6,364 bases of DNA, from the NCBI GenBank assembly GCA_020441345.1, contig JAGRMK010000324.1, forward strand, positions 11,900 through 18,263, in the 5' to 3' direction. How positions within the stretch are numbered: position 1 is the stretch's first letter; the number at the start of each line of letters is the position of its first letter. Made by a program: the position numbers and the translations under genes. The stretch comes from Paracoccaceae bacterium (GTDB lineage: Bacteria > Pseudomonadota > Alphaproteobacteria > Rhodobacterales > Rhodobacteraceae). Below, piece after piece: positions 1 through 6,364 of the stretch. Below the pieces are notes generated by a model. It was not told the origin of the DNA. It did no database searches and saw only the letters and a list, made by a program, of their open reading frames with translations.

Positions 1-81
1 CGGCATGTGGCGAGAGTGACTTTTGCAGGCTGGTCTGTCAGGGCATTTGCCAGAGGGGCCCGTTTCGCGCCGACAACACCA

Positions 82-110
82 CGCCGCACTTCACGATGCC
101 TGATGCGGCG
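82..110. repeat. Short inverted repeat, 7-bp arms, upstream of the regulator
   Basis: CGCCGCA at 82-88 is matched by its exact reverse complement TGCGGCG at 104-110, with a 15-base spacer. The two arm centres are 22 bases apart, about two helical turns, which would suit a dimeric or tetrameric DNA-binding protein. In DNA this GC-rich a 7-bp match can also arise by chance. No T-tract follows, so it is not a terminator. A role as an operator for the adjacent LysR protein is only a guess. Confidence 0.25.
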
Positions 111-141
111 CCGGTTCGGATCTGGCCGTGACGGGTCTTGC

Positions 142-153
142 GCCATGCATGGC
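142..153. promoter_or_regulatory. Perfect 12-bp palindrome, possible operator
   Basis: GCCATGCATGGC at 142-153 is a perfect palindrome ending 40 bases before the chosen ATG of the LysR-family gene. Its position suits an autoregulatory operator, but it does not match the classic LysR T-N11-A pattern with a spaced dyad. It could instead be a site for another regulator, or chance. Confidence 0.25.
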
Positions 154-193
154 ACCGATTGCCGCCACTGACAGCTTCTGCATATGGTGCGTC

Positions 194-1144
194 ATGAGCA
201 AATACCACCTGCCACCTCTGGGTCTGCTTGCCACCTTCGAGGCCGTGTCACGGCATCGCAGCTTTACCCTCGCCGCACAGGAGCTGTGCCTGACGCAGAG
301 CGCGATCAGCCGGCAAATCAGATCGCTGGAAGAGGCGCTGGGCCTGCGCCTGTTCCGGCGCCTGCATCGCGCCATCGAGGTGACGCCCGAAGGCCAGAGG
401 CTGTTCGAGTCGGTAACGCGCGGGTTGGATGACGTGAGTGCATGCCTCGCCGCCCTTGGCGCGGAATCGAAAGCGCCGCAGATCACCGTCTGCGCCTCGG
501 TGGCCTTTGCCTGGTTCTGGCTGATGCCGCGACTGGCAAAGTTTGGCGCGCTACAGCCGGACGTCGATCTGCGGGTGCTGGCGACCGACCAGCCGGTTCT
601 GCCCGGAGCCGGAGAGGTCGATGTGGCGATCCTGTTCGGCTCGGGCCGATGGGACGGGTTGGACTCGAGTCTGCTGTTCGGCGAGAGGGTGTATCCTGTG
701 TGCAGCCCGGCCTATCTGCGTGACCGACCGCCCCTGCTCTGCCCCGAGGATCTGCTGGAGCAGACGCTTTTGCACCTGGAATACGGCAAGCAATCGTTCG
801 GAGGGGTGAACTGGCGGACCTGGCTTATGCGGCAGAACGTTGCCGGGCAGCCGGTGCGGCGTGGGTTGCGGTTCAACTCTTACCCGATGGTCTTGCAAGC
901 GGCAGAGGCGGGCCACGGGATCGCCCTGGGCTGGAGCTATGTCACCGACCCGTTGCTGGCCGAAGGGCGGCTGGTCCGCCCGGTGGACCGCACGCTGGAA
1001 ACCCGGGATGGCTATTACCTCTGCACATCCAGCGAAGCCGTCCATGCCCCGGGGATTACCGCGTTCCTGGAATGGATCAGCGCCGAAGCCGCGGTGCACG
1101 GCACGCTTCGCATGCGCCAGGGGAATGCGATAGATGCGAAATGA
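194..1144 (+). CDS. LysR-family transcriptional regulator, GcvA type
   Basis: This 316-residue protein has the usual length and layout of a LysR regulator. An N-terminal winged helix-turn-helix covers about residues 7-65, with the recognition region FTLAAQELCLTQSAISRQ at 24-41 followed by SLEEALG and LRLFRR. A substrate-binding domain covers about 93-300 and includes the typical VDVAILFG (142-149) and the late AAEAGHGIALG (236-246). The PPLGLLATFEAVSRHRSFT start is typical of the GcvA subgroup. I chose ATG 194 because the helix-turn-helix then begins at the family's usual place; a GTG at 128 would add 22 residues unlike any LysR N-terminus. No good Shine-Dalgarno precedes ATG 194, so the start is likely but not certain. 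It lies 62 bases before the MttB-like gene on the same strand, so it probably controls that gene and the next one. Its effector is unknown; a methylated amine or its demethylation product is an inference from the neighbours. Confidence 0.93.
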   Translation: MSKYHLPPLGLLATFEAVSRHRSFTLAAQELCLTQSAISRQIRSLEEALGLRLFRRLHRAIEVTPEGQRLFESVTRGLDDVSACLAALGAESKAPQITVCASVAFAWFWLMPRLAKFGALQPDVDLRVLATDQPVLPGAGEVDVAILFGSGRWDGLDSSLLFGERVYPVCSPAYLRDRPPLLCPEDLLEQTLLHLEYGKQSFGGVNWRTWLMRQNVAGQPVRRGLRFNSYPMVLQAAEAGHGIALGWSYVTDPLLAEGRLVRPVDRTLETRDGYYLCTSSEAVHAPGITAFLEWISAEAAVHGTLRMRQGNAIDAK

Positions 1145-1206
1145 TCGTTTGAGCGGCGCAAGAATGCGGTGTTAGCTGGCTTCAAATCAACCCTTGGGTC
1201 CGTGCC

Positions 1207-2655
1207 ATGCCCGATACGACGCCGCGCCGAGCCGGAAGACGCAACCGGGCCGAAGCCACCCTGCCTGCCAGGCCCGTGCCTGCTGGCATGGTCGGCGGTC
1301 GCTACAAGCCCCTGACCGATGCCGAGATCCTTCAGATCCACGAGCTTGTGCTGCGGCTTCTGGAAGACCTTGGCCTGTCTCAGCTGACGCCCAGTCTCGA
1401 GGCACGGGCGATTGCGGCGGGCTGTCGGGTGGATGACGACGGTCGCTTGCGGTTCCCTCGCATGCTGGTCGAGGACGTGATCGCGCGCAGCCGGCGCACA
1501 TTCACGCTGCACGGCATCGACCCGATGCACGATATCGAAATCGGTGGACGGCGGGTTCACACCGGCACCGGCGGGGCCGCGCCAACGATCATGGATTTCG
1601 AAACCGGTCGCTATCGGGAAAGCACGGTGGCCGATCTTTACGACATTGCGCGGCTGGTGGACCGGCTGGACAATATTCACTGGTATCACCGCTCGATTGT
1701 CGCGCGGGATGCCACGACCATCCTCGACCTGGACATGAACACCACCTATGCCTGCCTGTCCGGCACGACGAAATCCATTGCCGTCAGTTACACTGACAGC
1801 GCCTCGGTCCGCGCGGTGCAGCCGATGCTGGACGCCGTGGCGGGTGGGGACGGCAAGCATCGTGCACGCCCGTTCTGCACCGCCGTCTGCTGTCATGTCG
1901 TGCCGCCGATGCGCTTTGCCACCGAAAGCTGCGACGCGCTGGAGGCCGCTGTGCTGGCCGGCCTCGTTCTGTGCCACATCATCGACCCGGAATGCCGGGG
2001 CATCTTTGCCGCCTGGCCCTTTGTCAGCGATCTTCGCACCGGGGCGATGTCTGGCGGATCGGGAGAACAGGCGCTTTTGTCCGCGGCCTGCGCGCAGATG
2101 GCGAATTTCTATGACCTGCCGAACTCGGTTCCAGCGGGGATGACCGACAGCAAGCTGCCGGATGCGCAGAGCGGCGGGGAAAAGGGCTATACGGTTTCGC
2201 TCGCCGCCCAGGCCGGCGCGACGATGATCCATGAATGCGCGGGCATGCAGGGCTCGCTGATGGGCACCAGTTTTGAAAGCTACGTCATCGACAACGACCT
2301 GCTGGGGGCGATCTTGCGCACGGTCAAGGGGATCGAGGTTACGCAAGACACGCTAAGCTTCGAGGTGATCCGCGAAACGGTGACAGGGGTCGGTCACTAT
2401 CTGGGCCATGCCCAGACCTTCGCGCGCATGAAGACCGATTACGTCTATCCCGAGGTCGCCGACCGGCGCAGCATCGGCGAATGGGAGGGCGCCGGCGCGC
2501 GGGATAGCCGCGACGTGGCGCGCGACCGCGTGCGCAAGATCCTGGCAGAGCATTACCCGCGCCACATCGGTGCCGAGGTCGATGCAGCGATCCGGGCCCA
2601 GTACAACATCATCCTTCCGCGTGAGCGGATGCAGGCCGGAAACGGCATCTGGTAG
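1207..2655 (+). CDS. Trimethylamine methyltransferase (MttB) family protein, non-pyrrolysine, possible internal deletion
   Basis: This 482-residue protein belongs to the MttB superfamily. Characterised non-pyrrolysine members, such as the glycine betaine methyltransferase MtgB, move a methyl group from a quaternary amine to a cobalamin protein. Family features include a basic Arg-rich N-terminus, GGRYKPL (30-36), YRESTVADLYDIARLVD (136-152), FATESCDALEA (237-247), WPFVSDLRTGAMSGGSGEQA (270-289), the AGMTDSKLPDAQSG segment (310-323) and a C-terminal domain ending in NIILPRE. The frame contains no amber codon, so pyrrolysine is absent and trimethylamine is not the assured substrate. ATG 1207 keeps the family-typical basic N-terminus, although its ribosome binding site is weak; ATG 1288 would remove it. 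The length is about 33 residues short of my memory of the family, and the shortfall maps to residues 249-253, where the segment between FATESCDALEA and LAGLV seems lost in frame. Activity is therefore uncertain. The next gene encodes a flavoenzyme that could act on the demethylated product. Confidence 0.9.
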   Translation: MPDTTPRRAGRRNRAEATLPARPVPAGMVGGRYKPLTDAEILQIHELVLRLLEDLGLSQLTPSLEARAIAAGCRVDDDGRLRFPRMLVEDVIARSRRTFTLHGIDPMHDIEIGGRRVHTGTGGAAPTIMDFETGRYRESTVADLYDIARLVDRLDNIHWYHRSIVARDATTILDLDMNTTYACLSGTTKSIAVSYTDSASVRAVQPMLDAVAGGDGKHRARPFCTAVCCHVVPPMRFATESCDALEAAVLAGLVLCHIIDPECRGIFAAWPFVSDLRTGAMSGGSGEQALLSAACAQMANFYDLPNSVPAGMTDSKLPDAQSGGEKGYTVSLAAQAGATMIHECAGMQGSLMGTSFESYVIDNDLLGAILRTVKGIEVTQDTLSFEVIRETVTGVGHYLGHAQTFARMKTDYVYPEVADRRSIGEWEGAGARDSRDVARDRVRKILAEHYPRHIGAEVDAAIRAQYNIILPRERMQAGNGIW

Positions 2656-2660
2656 GGGAG
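2655..2660 (+). promoter_or_regulatory. Ribosome binding site for the flavoenzyme, overlapping the upstream stop
   Basis: GGGGAG at 2655-2660 begins on the last base of the MttB-like gene's TAG and ends 6 bases before ATG 2667. It is the strongest Shine-Dalgarno match on the plus strand of this window, fixes the start of the flavoenzyme, and suggests that the two genes share one transcript. Confidence 0.75.
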
Positions 2661-2666
2661 AAAGCC

Positions 2667-5078
2667 ATGCAGACCCAGGCAAAAGTGGTGATCGTCGGCG
2701 GCGGCATGATGGGGGTGGGCCTGGCCTATCACCTTGCCGAGGCGGGGTGGACCGATGTCCTGTTGATCGAGAAAGGCGAGTTGACCAGCGGCTCGACCTG
2801 GCATGCGGCGGGGCAGTGCCCGTCGTTCATCGGCAATTACAACATGGCCAAGATCCACCACTACGGCAATACGCTCTATCCAAGGCTGGAGGCGATCACG
2901 GGGTTGCCGACCGGCTGGCACGGTTGCGGCGGGATCCGTATCGCCACCACACCCGAAGAGGTGGACTGGTTCGCCCATGTCGCGGGCTTTGCCGCCACCG
3001 TGGGGTTCGAGATGGAGATCATCGGCCCCGAGCGCATCCGCGAACTGAATCCCTGGCTGCGGACCGAGGGCATCTTGGCTGGCGCGCATACCACGCTGGA
3101 TGGTCATGTCGATCCGTCCAGCGCCTGCAACTCCATGGCGGCGGGGGCGCGACAGATGGGGGCGACGATCCAGCGCCATACCCGCGTGACCGGCATCACC
3201 CGTTTGCCCTCGGGTGAGTTCCGGGTCGAGACCGAGCAAGGCGCTGTCACCTGCGAACATGTCGTCAACGCCGCGGGCTGCTATGCGCGCGAGGTGGGCA
3301 AATGGCTGGGCGTCGATACACCGATCACCAACATGGAGCATCAGTATCTGGTGACAGAGCCACTGGCCGAGTTCAAGGACAGCGCGACGGAACTACCGGT
3401 GATGCGCGATCCGGCGACGGCGGGCTATTACCGGCAGGAACAGAAGGCGGGTCTGGTCGGTATCTATGAACACACCGGCGCCAAAGAGGCCTGGGCCGCA
3501 CGCGGCGGCTGGCCGGAATGGTCCAGCGAGAACGAATTGTTCGACGGCGATCTGGACCGCATCACGCCCTGGCTGGAAAAGGCGCTGGACCGAATGCCGA
3601 TTTTCGCCAACGCGGGTATCAAGCGCATCATCAATGGTGCCATCCCGCACACCCCGGACGGCAACCCGCTGGTCGGACCGATGCCGGGGGTGCCGAACGC
3701 CTGGCAGTGTTGCGGCTCGTCCATCGGCATCGCGCAGGGCGCGGGTTGCGGCAAGTATCTGGCGCAATGGATGATCCACGGCGATGCCGAGATCAACATG
3801 GCCAGCGTCGATCCGCGGCGTTTCGGGGCCTACGCCGATCAGGTCTATACCCGCGCGAAGAGCTTCGACGATTACGAGAACATGTTCGAAACCCCGCTGC
3901 CGGGACGCGAGGTTCAGGCCGGTCGCCCGCGTCGCATCACCCCTTTGTTCGACGTGTTGAAGGCCAAGGGCGCGGTGATGACCGAAGTGCATGGCTGGGA
4001 ACGGCCAAAGTATTTCGCCCCTGCGGGCTTTGTCGAAACGCTTCAGTTCCGCCGCACGAACACGCATTCACTGGTCGCGACCGAATGCCGCGCGGTGCGC
4101 GAACGGGTGGGGATCATGGACCTGTCGAGCTTCGCCAAATTCGACGTGACGGGGGCGGGGGCCGAGGCGCTCCTGGATCGGCTGACCGCCAACCGCCTGC
4201 CACGAAAGCAGGGCGGTATCGGGCTGACGCAGGTTTTGTCCGACAACGGCCGGATCACCGGAGAATGGACGATCACGCGGCTTGGACCGGACCGTTTCTA
4301 CGTGTTGACCGGCGCCGGGGCCGAAGAACAGGCGCGCGATGATCTGGGCTTTGCCGCCGGGCCCGATGTGACGATCAGCAATGTCACCGATACCTTCGGC
4401 ATGCTGGTTGTTGCCGGGCCGAAATCGCGCGATGTGCTGGCTGCGCTGACCGAGGCCGATCTGTCGACTGCCGCCTTCCGCTGGCTGTCGGCGCAGGAAA
4501 TCACGCTTGCGGGCATTCCGGTGCGCGCGTTGCGGGTGACCTATGTCGGTGAACTGGGCTGGGAATTGCACGCCCCGATGGCCGATCTCGGGCGGCTCTA
4601 CGATGCCATCTGGCAGGCGGGCGAACCGCATGGCATCGCCGATTTCGGCGTGCAGGCGGTCAATTCGCTGCGCATGGAAAAGGGGTATCGCGGCTTTGGG
4701 TCCGAACTGACCAACGAGATTACCCTGATCGAGGCCGATTGCACCCGCTTCTATGCCCCCGACAAGGGAGACTTCCGGGGCCGGGCCGCGACCGAAGCCA
4801 CGCGCGCAAAGCCACTCGGCACGACGCTGGTCTATGGCGAGATCGCCGCGACCGATTGCGACATCTGGGGCGGCGAAGCGGTGATGCAGGGCGATCGCGT
4901 CGTCGGCGTCTGCACTTCGGGCGGATTTGGCCACGCCACGGGCAGAAGCCTTGCGTTTGCCTATATCCAGCCGGGCTTGACCGAGGATCTGGAGGTTGTG
5001 GTGCTGGGCGAACGCCGCGGGTTGACCCTGCTGGGTGAACCCGCCTGGGATCCGACGAACGCCCGCCAGCGGGCCTGA
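2667..5078 (+). CDS. FAD-dependent oxidoreductase with GcvT domain, dimethylglycine/sarcosine dehydrogenase-like
   Basis: The 803-residue protein has the complete architecture of the dimethylglycine/sarcosine dehydrogenase family. Residues 6-366 form a DAO-type FAD domain with the dinucleotide motif VIVGGGMMGVG (8-18). SGSTWHAAGQ (41-50) carries His46, which matches the histidine that holds FAD covalently in mammalian dimethylglycine dehydrogenase. HTPDGNPLVGP (328-338) is the late FAD-domain motif. A linker domain spans about 370-425, a GcvT-like folate domain about 430-700 and its C-terminal barrel about 710-795. Known relatives oxidise an N-methyl group to an imine, and the second half captures the one-carbon unit on tetrahydrofolate. 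GELGWELH (628-635) and RMEKGYRGFGSEL (669-681) are typical of the GcvT part. Glu533, in GRITGEWTITRL, seems to replace the Asp usual at the folate site. The protein has no signal peptide or membrane segment, so it is probably cytoplasmic. It is probably co-transcribed with the MttB-like gene. Dimethylglycine, sarcosine or another N-methyl amine could be the substrate. Confidence 0.92.
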   Translation: MQTQAKVVIVGGGMMGVGLAYHLAEAGWTDVLLIEKGELTSGSTWHAAGQCPSFIGNYNMAKIHHYGNTLYPRLEAITGLPTGWHGCGGIRIATTPEEVDWFAHVAGFAATVGFEMEIIGPERIRELNPWLRTEGILAGAHTTLDGHVDPSSACNSMAAGARQMGATIQRHTRVTGITRLPSGEFRVETEQGAVTCEHVVNAAGCYAREVGKWLGVDTPITNMEHQYLVTEPLAEFKDSATELPVMRDPATAGYYRQEQKAGLVGIYEHTGAKEAWAARGGWPEWSSENELFDGDLDRITPWLEKALDRMPIFANAGIKRIINGAIPHTPDGNPLVGPMPGVPNAWQCCGSSIGIAQGAGCGKYLAQWMIHGDAEINMASVDPRRFGAYADQVYTRAKSFDDYENMFETPLPGREVQAGRPRRITPLFDVLKAKGAVMTEVHGWERPKYFAPAGFVETLQFRRTNTHSLVATECRAVRERVGIMDLSSFAKFDVTGAGAEALLDRLTANRLPRKQGGIGLTQVLSDNGRITGEWTITRLGPDRFYVLTGAGAEEQARDDLGFAAGPDVTISNVTDTFGMLVVAGPKSRDVLAALTEADLSTAAFRWLSAQEITLAGIPVRALRVTYVGELGWELHAPMADLGRLYDAIWQAGEPHGIADFGVQAVNSLRMEKGYRGFGSELTNEITLIEADCTRFYAPDKGDFRGRAATEATRAKPLGTTLVYGEIAATDCDIWGGEAVMQGDRVVGVCTSGGFGHATGRSLAFAYIQPGLTEDLEVVVLGERRGLTLLGEPAWDPTNARQRA

Positions 5079-5099
5079 GAAACGGACACGGCCGGTTGA

Positions 5100-5795
5100 C
5101 TACAGGTTGCCCTTGGTTGCAACGATCCGGCCGTCTTCCAGCGTCAGGATACGGTCGGCGCGGTCCAGAATCCGGTTGTCATGCGTCACCAGCAGGGTCG
5201 TCGTGCCGCGCTCTGCGCCCAGGCGTTTGAGCATGTCGACAATCGTTCCGGCGCTGTCCTTGTCGAGCGCGGCGGTCGGCTCGTCGGCAAGAACCATCGT
5301 CGGGTTGCCGACAAGCGCCCGCGCCACCGCGACGCGCTGTTTCTGGCCACCGGACAGGTTTGCAGGCAGATAATCCAGCCGCTCGGACAGGCCGACAAGA
5401 CCCAGCGCCCGTGCCGCCGCGCGCTTTGCCAGGTCGTCGGGCACGCCGGGGCGAACCTGGATCCCCATGATCACGTTTTGCATCGCCGTCAGGCTTTCAT
5501 GCAGATTGTGCGATTGAAAGATGAATCCCAGCCGCTGCCGCAGACGAGTCAGTTCCGTTTCACCCGCGCCATTCAACTCGTGCCCCATCAGGCGCACGGT
5601 TCCGTCCTGCACCCCCCGCAGGCACCCCAGCAGGGTCAGAACCGTGGTCTTGCCCGACCCGGATGGCCCCATCAGCACCGTCAGACTGCCGCGCCGCAGG
5701 GTCATGTCGATGTCGAAAAGCGCCTGTTTGCGCGCCTCTCCTTCGCCGAACCAATGGTTCAGCCCGCGGGTTTCGACGATCACATCGCTGTCCAT
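5100..5795 (-). CDS. devA: ABC transporter ATP-binding protein, DevA type
   Basis: This complete 231-residue ATPase has Walker A GPSGSGKT (43-50), a Q-loop at Gln94 in FIFQSHNL, signature LSGGQ (147-151), Walker B MVLADE (167-172), D-loop AALD (175-178) and H-loop His205. The stretch LLGCLRGVQDGTVRLMGHEL (55-74) followed by FIFQSHNLHESLTAMQNV resembles DevA, the ATPase of the DevBCA exporter, more closely than LolD or MacB. In Anabaena, DevBCA works with a TolC-like protein to export heterocyst glycolipids; the cargo in proteobacteria is not established to my knowledge. The ATG at 5795 lies 9 bases after the permease stop and has GAGGG upstream, so the two are probably translationally coupled. 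It converges on the flavoenzyme gene with 21 bases between stops and has no evident functional link to it. A macrolide or lipoprotein exporter ATPase is the less likely alternative. Confidence 0.9.
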   Translation of the reverse strand: MDSDVIVETRGLNHWFGEGEARKQALFDIDMTLRRGSLTVLMGPSGSGKTTVLTLLGCLRGVQDGTVRLMGHELNGAGETELTRLRQRLGFIFQSHNLHESLTAMQNVIMGIQVRPGVPDDLAKRAAARALGLVGLSERLDYLPANLSGGQKQRVAVARALVGNPTMVLADEPTAALDKDSAGTIVDMLKRLGAERGTTTLLVTHDNRILDRADRILTLEDGRIVATKGNL

Positions 5796-5799
5796 GATG

Positions 5800-5804
5800 C
5801 CCTC
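5800..5804 (-). promoter_or_regulatory. Ribosome binding site for the DevA-like ATPase
   Basis: On the minus strand GAGGG directly follows the TGA stop of the permease and lies 4 bases before the ATG of the ATPase. This tight arrangement supports the ATG ending at 5795 as the true start and suggests coupled translation. Confidence 0.6.
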
Positions 5805-6364
5805 TCAGAACAGATCGGCGGGGTCGGCCGCCGCGAGTCGCCGCGTGGCAATCGCCCCGGACATCACCGAGAAGACCACCGTCCCGACAAAGACCATGAT
5901 GGCCATGGATGCGGTCATCGCCAGCGGCAGGGCCGTGACCGTGCCCATGAACGCCAACATCGCCGCCCCCACCGCCAGGCCGGGAACAAAGCCCATGATC
6001 CCCAGGATCAAGGCCTCTTCGATGACGATGCCAAGGAAGAACCGCGGGCCATAGCCCATCGCCTTGAAGGTCGCGTATTCGCGCAGATGGTCCGCGACAT
6101 CGGCCGACAGCACCTGATAGACGATCACCAGCCCGACCAGCACACCGATCAGAACGCCGAACCCGAAGATGACGCCAGTCGGGCGCTGTGTCTGTTGATA
6201 GCGCAGATCCTCTTGCGCGGCGTCGGCATAGCTGCGGATGCGCAGGGTGGGATCCGAGATCAGCCCGCGCAGCCGCGTCGTCACGGCCGCGACATTGGCG
6301 CCGGGCCGCAGGCGCAGCAGGATATGGTCCGGCGCCGTAGAGCTGCGGGCGGGGAAAAGCGACA
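5805..6364 (-). CDS. devC: ABC transporter permease, DevC type, C-terminal part only
   Basis: The gene enters from the right edge and its start lies outside the window; about 185 C-terminal residues are present (the first full codon ends at 6362). I read the open frame to the edge: residues LFPARSST and LLRLRPGANVAAV before the GTG at 6284 continue the protein, so that GTG is internal. The visible part has a periplasmic-type segment and then three hydrophobic stretches, at about 6176-6108 (GVIFGFGVLIGVLVG), 6041-5946 (FFLGIVIEEALILGIMGFVP) and 5927-5844 (MAIMVFVGTVVFSVM). This is the C-terminal half of an FtsX/MacB-like permease. REYATFKAMGYGPRFF (6077-6036) and EEALILGIMGFVPG are close to DevC. 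DevC proteins are about 385 residues, so roughly half is missing beyond the edge. It would form the membrane channel for the ATPase encoded just downstream. Confidence 0.88.
   Translation of the reverse strand, partial: SLFPARSSTAPDHILLRLRPGANVAAVTTRLRGLISDPTLRIRSYADAAQEDLRYQQTQRPTGVIFGFGVLIGVLVGLVIVYQVLSADVADHLREYATFKAMGYGPRFFLGIVIEEALILGIMGFVPGLAVGAAMLAFMGTVTALPLAMTASMAIMVFVGTVVFSVMSGAIATRRLAAADPADLF

Larger units (their letters stand above)
1..193. other. Non-coding leader upstream of the LysR-type regulator
   Basis: No convincing gene was found here. One plus-strand frame stays open from base 1 to about 168, but its translation is Arg-rich and resembles no family I know. A CAT at 4-6 would allow a minus-strand gene to start and run off the left edge, but it has no clear ribosome binding site. 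The stretch holds two small inverted repeats, listed separately, and probably the promoter of the regulator gene. LysR genes often sit beside their own operators, so regulatory content is plausible but not shown. Confidence 0.5.

Noticed and set aside
159..188. TTGCCG and TATGGT as a promoter for the regulator, implying a leaderless transcript
   Set aside because: The match is only 3 of 6 and 4 of 6 with 18-base spacing, which is too weak without a mapped transcription start.
128..193. GTG at 128 as the start of the LysR regulator
   Set aside because: The extra 22 residues do not look like a LysR N-terminus, and the ATG at 194 puts the helix-turn-helix at the normal distance from the start.
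1149..1177. TTGAGC with TTAGCT at 17-base spacing as a promoter for the MttB-like gene
   Set aside because: The -35 element is fair but the -10 element matches only at its ends, so it is not supportable.
1015..2346. Long 443-codon open frame on the minus strand opposite the MttB-like gene
   Set aside because: It lies antisense to a well-supported family member, is rich in Arg, His and Ala with no recognisable domain, and is explained by the G/C bias at third codon positions.
2653..2655. TAG stop of the MttB-like gene as a possible pyrrolysine codon
   Set aside because: It follows a complete family-like C-terminus, whereas in true MttB the pyrrolysine codon is internal. The downstream ATG is in another frame, so readthrough would not produce a fusion.
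4068..4934. Open frame of 288 codons on the minus strand opposite the flavoenzyme; similar ones at 2553-3341 and 3393-4067
   Set aside because: All lie antisense to a continuous, well-conserved flavoenzyme frame and resemble no known proteins.
5089..5133. CGGCCGG / CCGGCCG inverted repeat as a bidirectional terminator
   Set aside because: The loop is 31 bases, no T-tract follows on either strand, and one arm lies inside the ATPase coding region. A chance match in GC-rich DNA is as likely.
5805..6284. GTG at 6284 as the start of the permease, giving a short 159-residue protein
   Set aside because: The frame stays open to the right edge with family-like sequence (LLRLRPGA), so this is an internal codon of a gene cut by the window.

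Overview
This window looks like chromosomal DNA from a GC-rich alphaproteobacterium, most likely a member of the Rhodobacterales. That placement is an inference from the strong G/C bias at third codon positions and the gene set: a GcvA-type LysR regulator, a non-pyrrolysine MttB-like methyltransferase and a two-part dimethylglycine-dehydrogenase-like flavoprotein. No RNA gene, mobile element, CRISPR array or long repeat was seen.

Left block, plus strand (about 194-5078). A short non-coding leader with two small inverted repeats precedes a LysR-family regulator (194-1144). After 62 bases comes a trimethylamine methyltransferase (MttB) family protein (1207-2655). After 11 bases carrying a clear ribosome binding site comes an 803-residue FAD oxidoreductase fused to a GcvT-like folate domain (2667-5078). 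The two enzymes fit a stepwise N-demethylation route. The MttB-like protein would take the first methyl from a quaternary or tertiary methylamine such as a betaine. The flavoenzyme would then oxidise the resulting N-methyl amine and pass the one-carbon unit to tetrahydrofolate. The regulator may sense the substrate or a product. The substrate cannot be read from sequence, and no corrinoid protein is encoded here.

Right block, minus strand (6364-5100). A DevA-type ABC ATPase lies downstream of a DevC-type permease that runs off the right edge; the two are 9 bases apart and probably translationally coupled. They belong to the DevBCA type of export system, and a DevB-like membrane-fusion protein would be expected beyond the right edge. 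The two blocks converge, with only 21 bases between stop codons.

The most notable observation is in the MttB-like protein. Compared with the family as I remember it, about 33 residues appear to be missing in frame around residues 249-253, at a GGCCGG-containing site. This would remove a conserved Gly/Ala-rich part of the barrel and could make the protein inactive or functionally altered.
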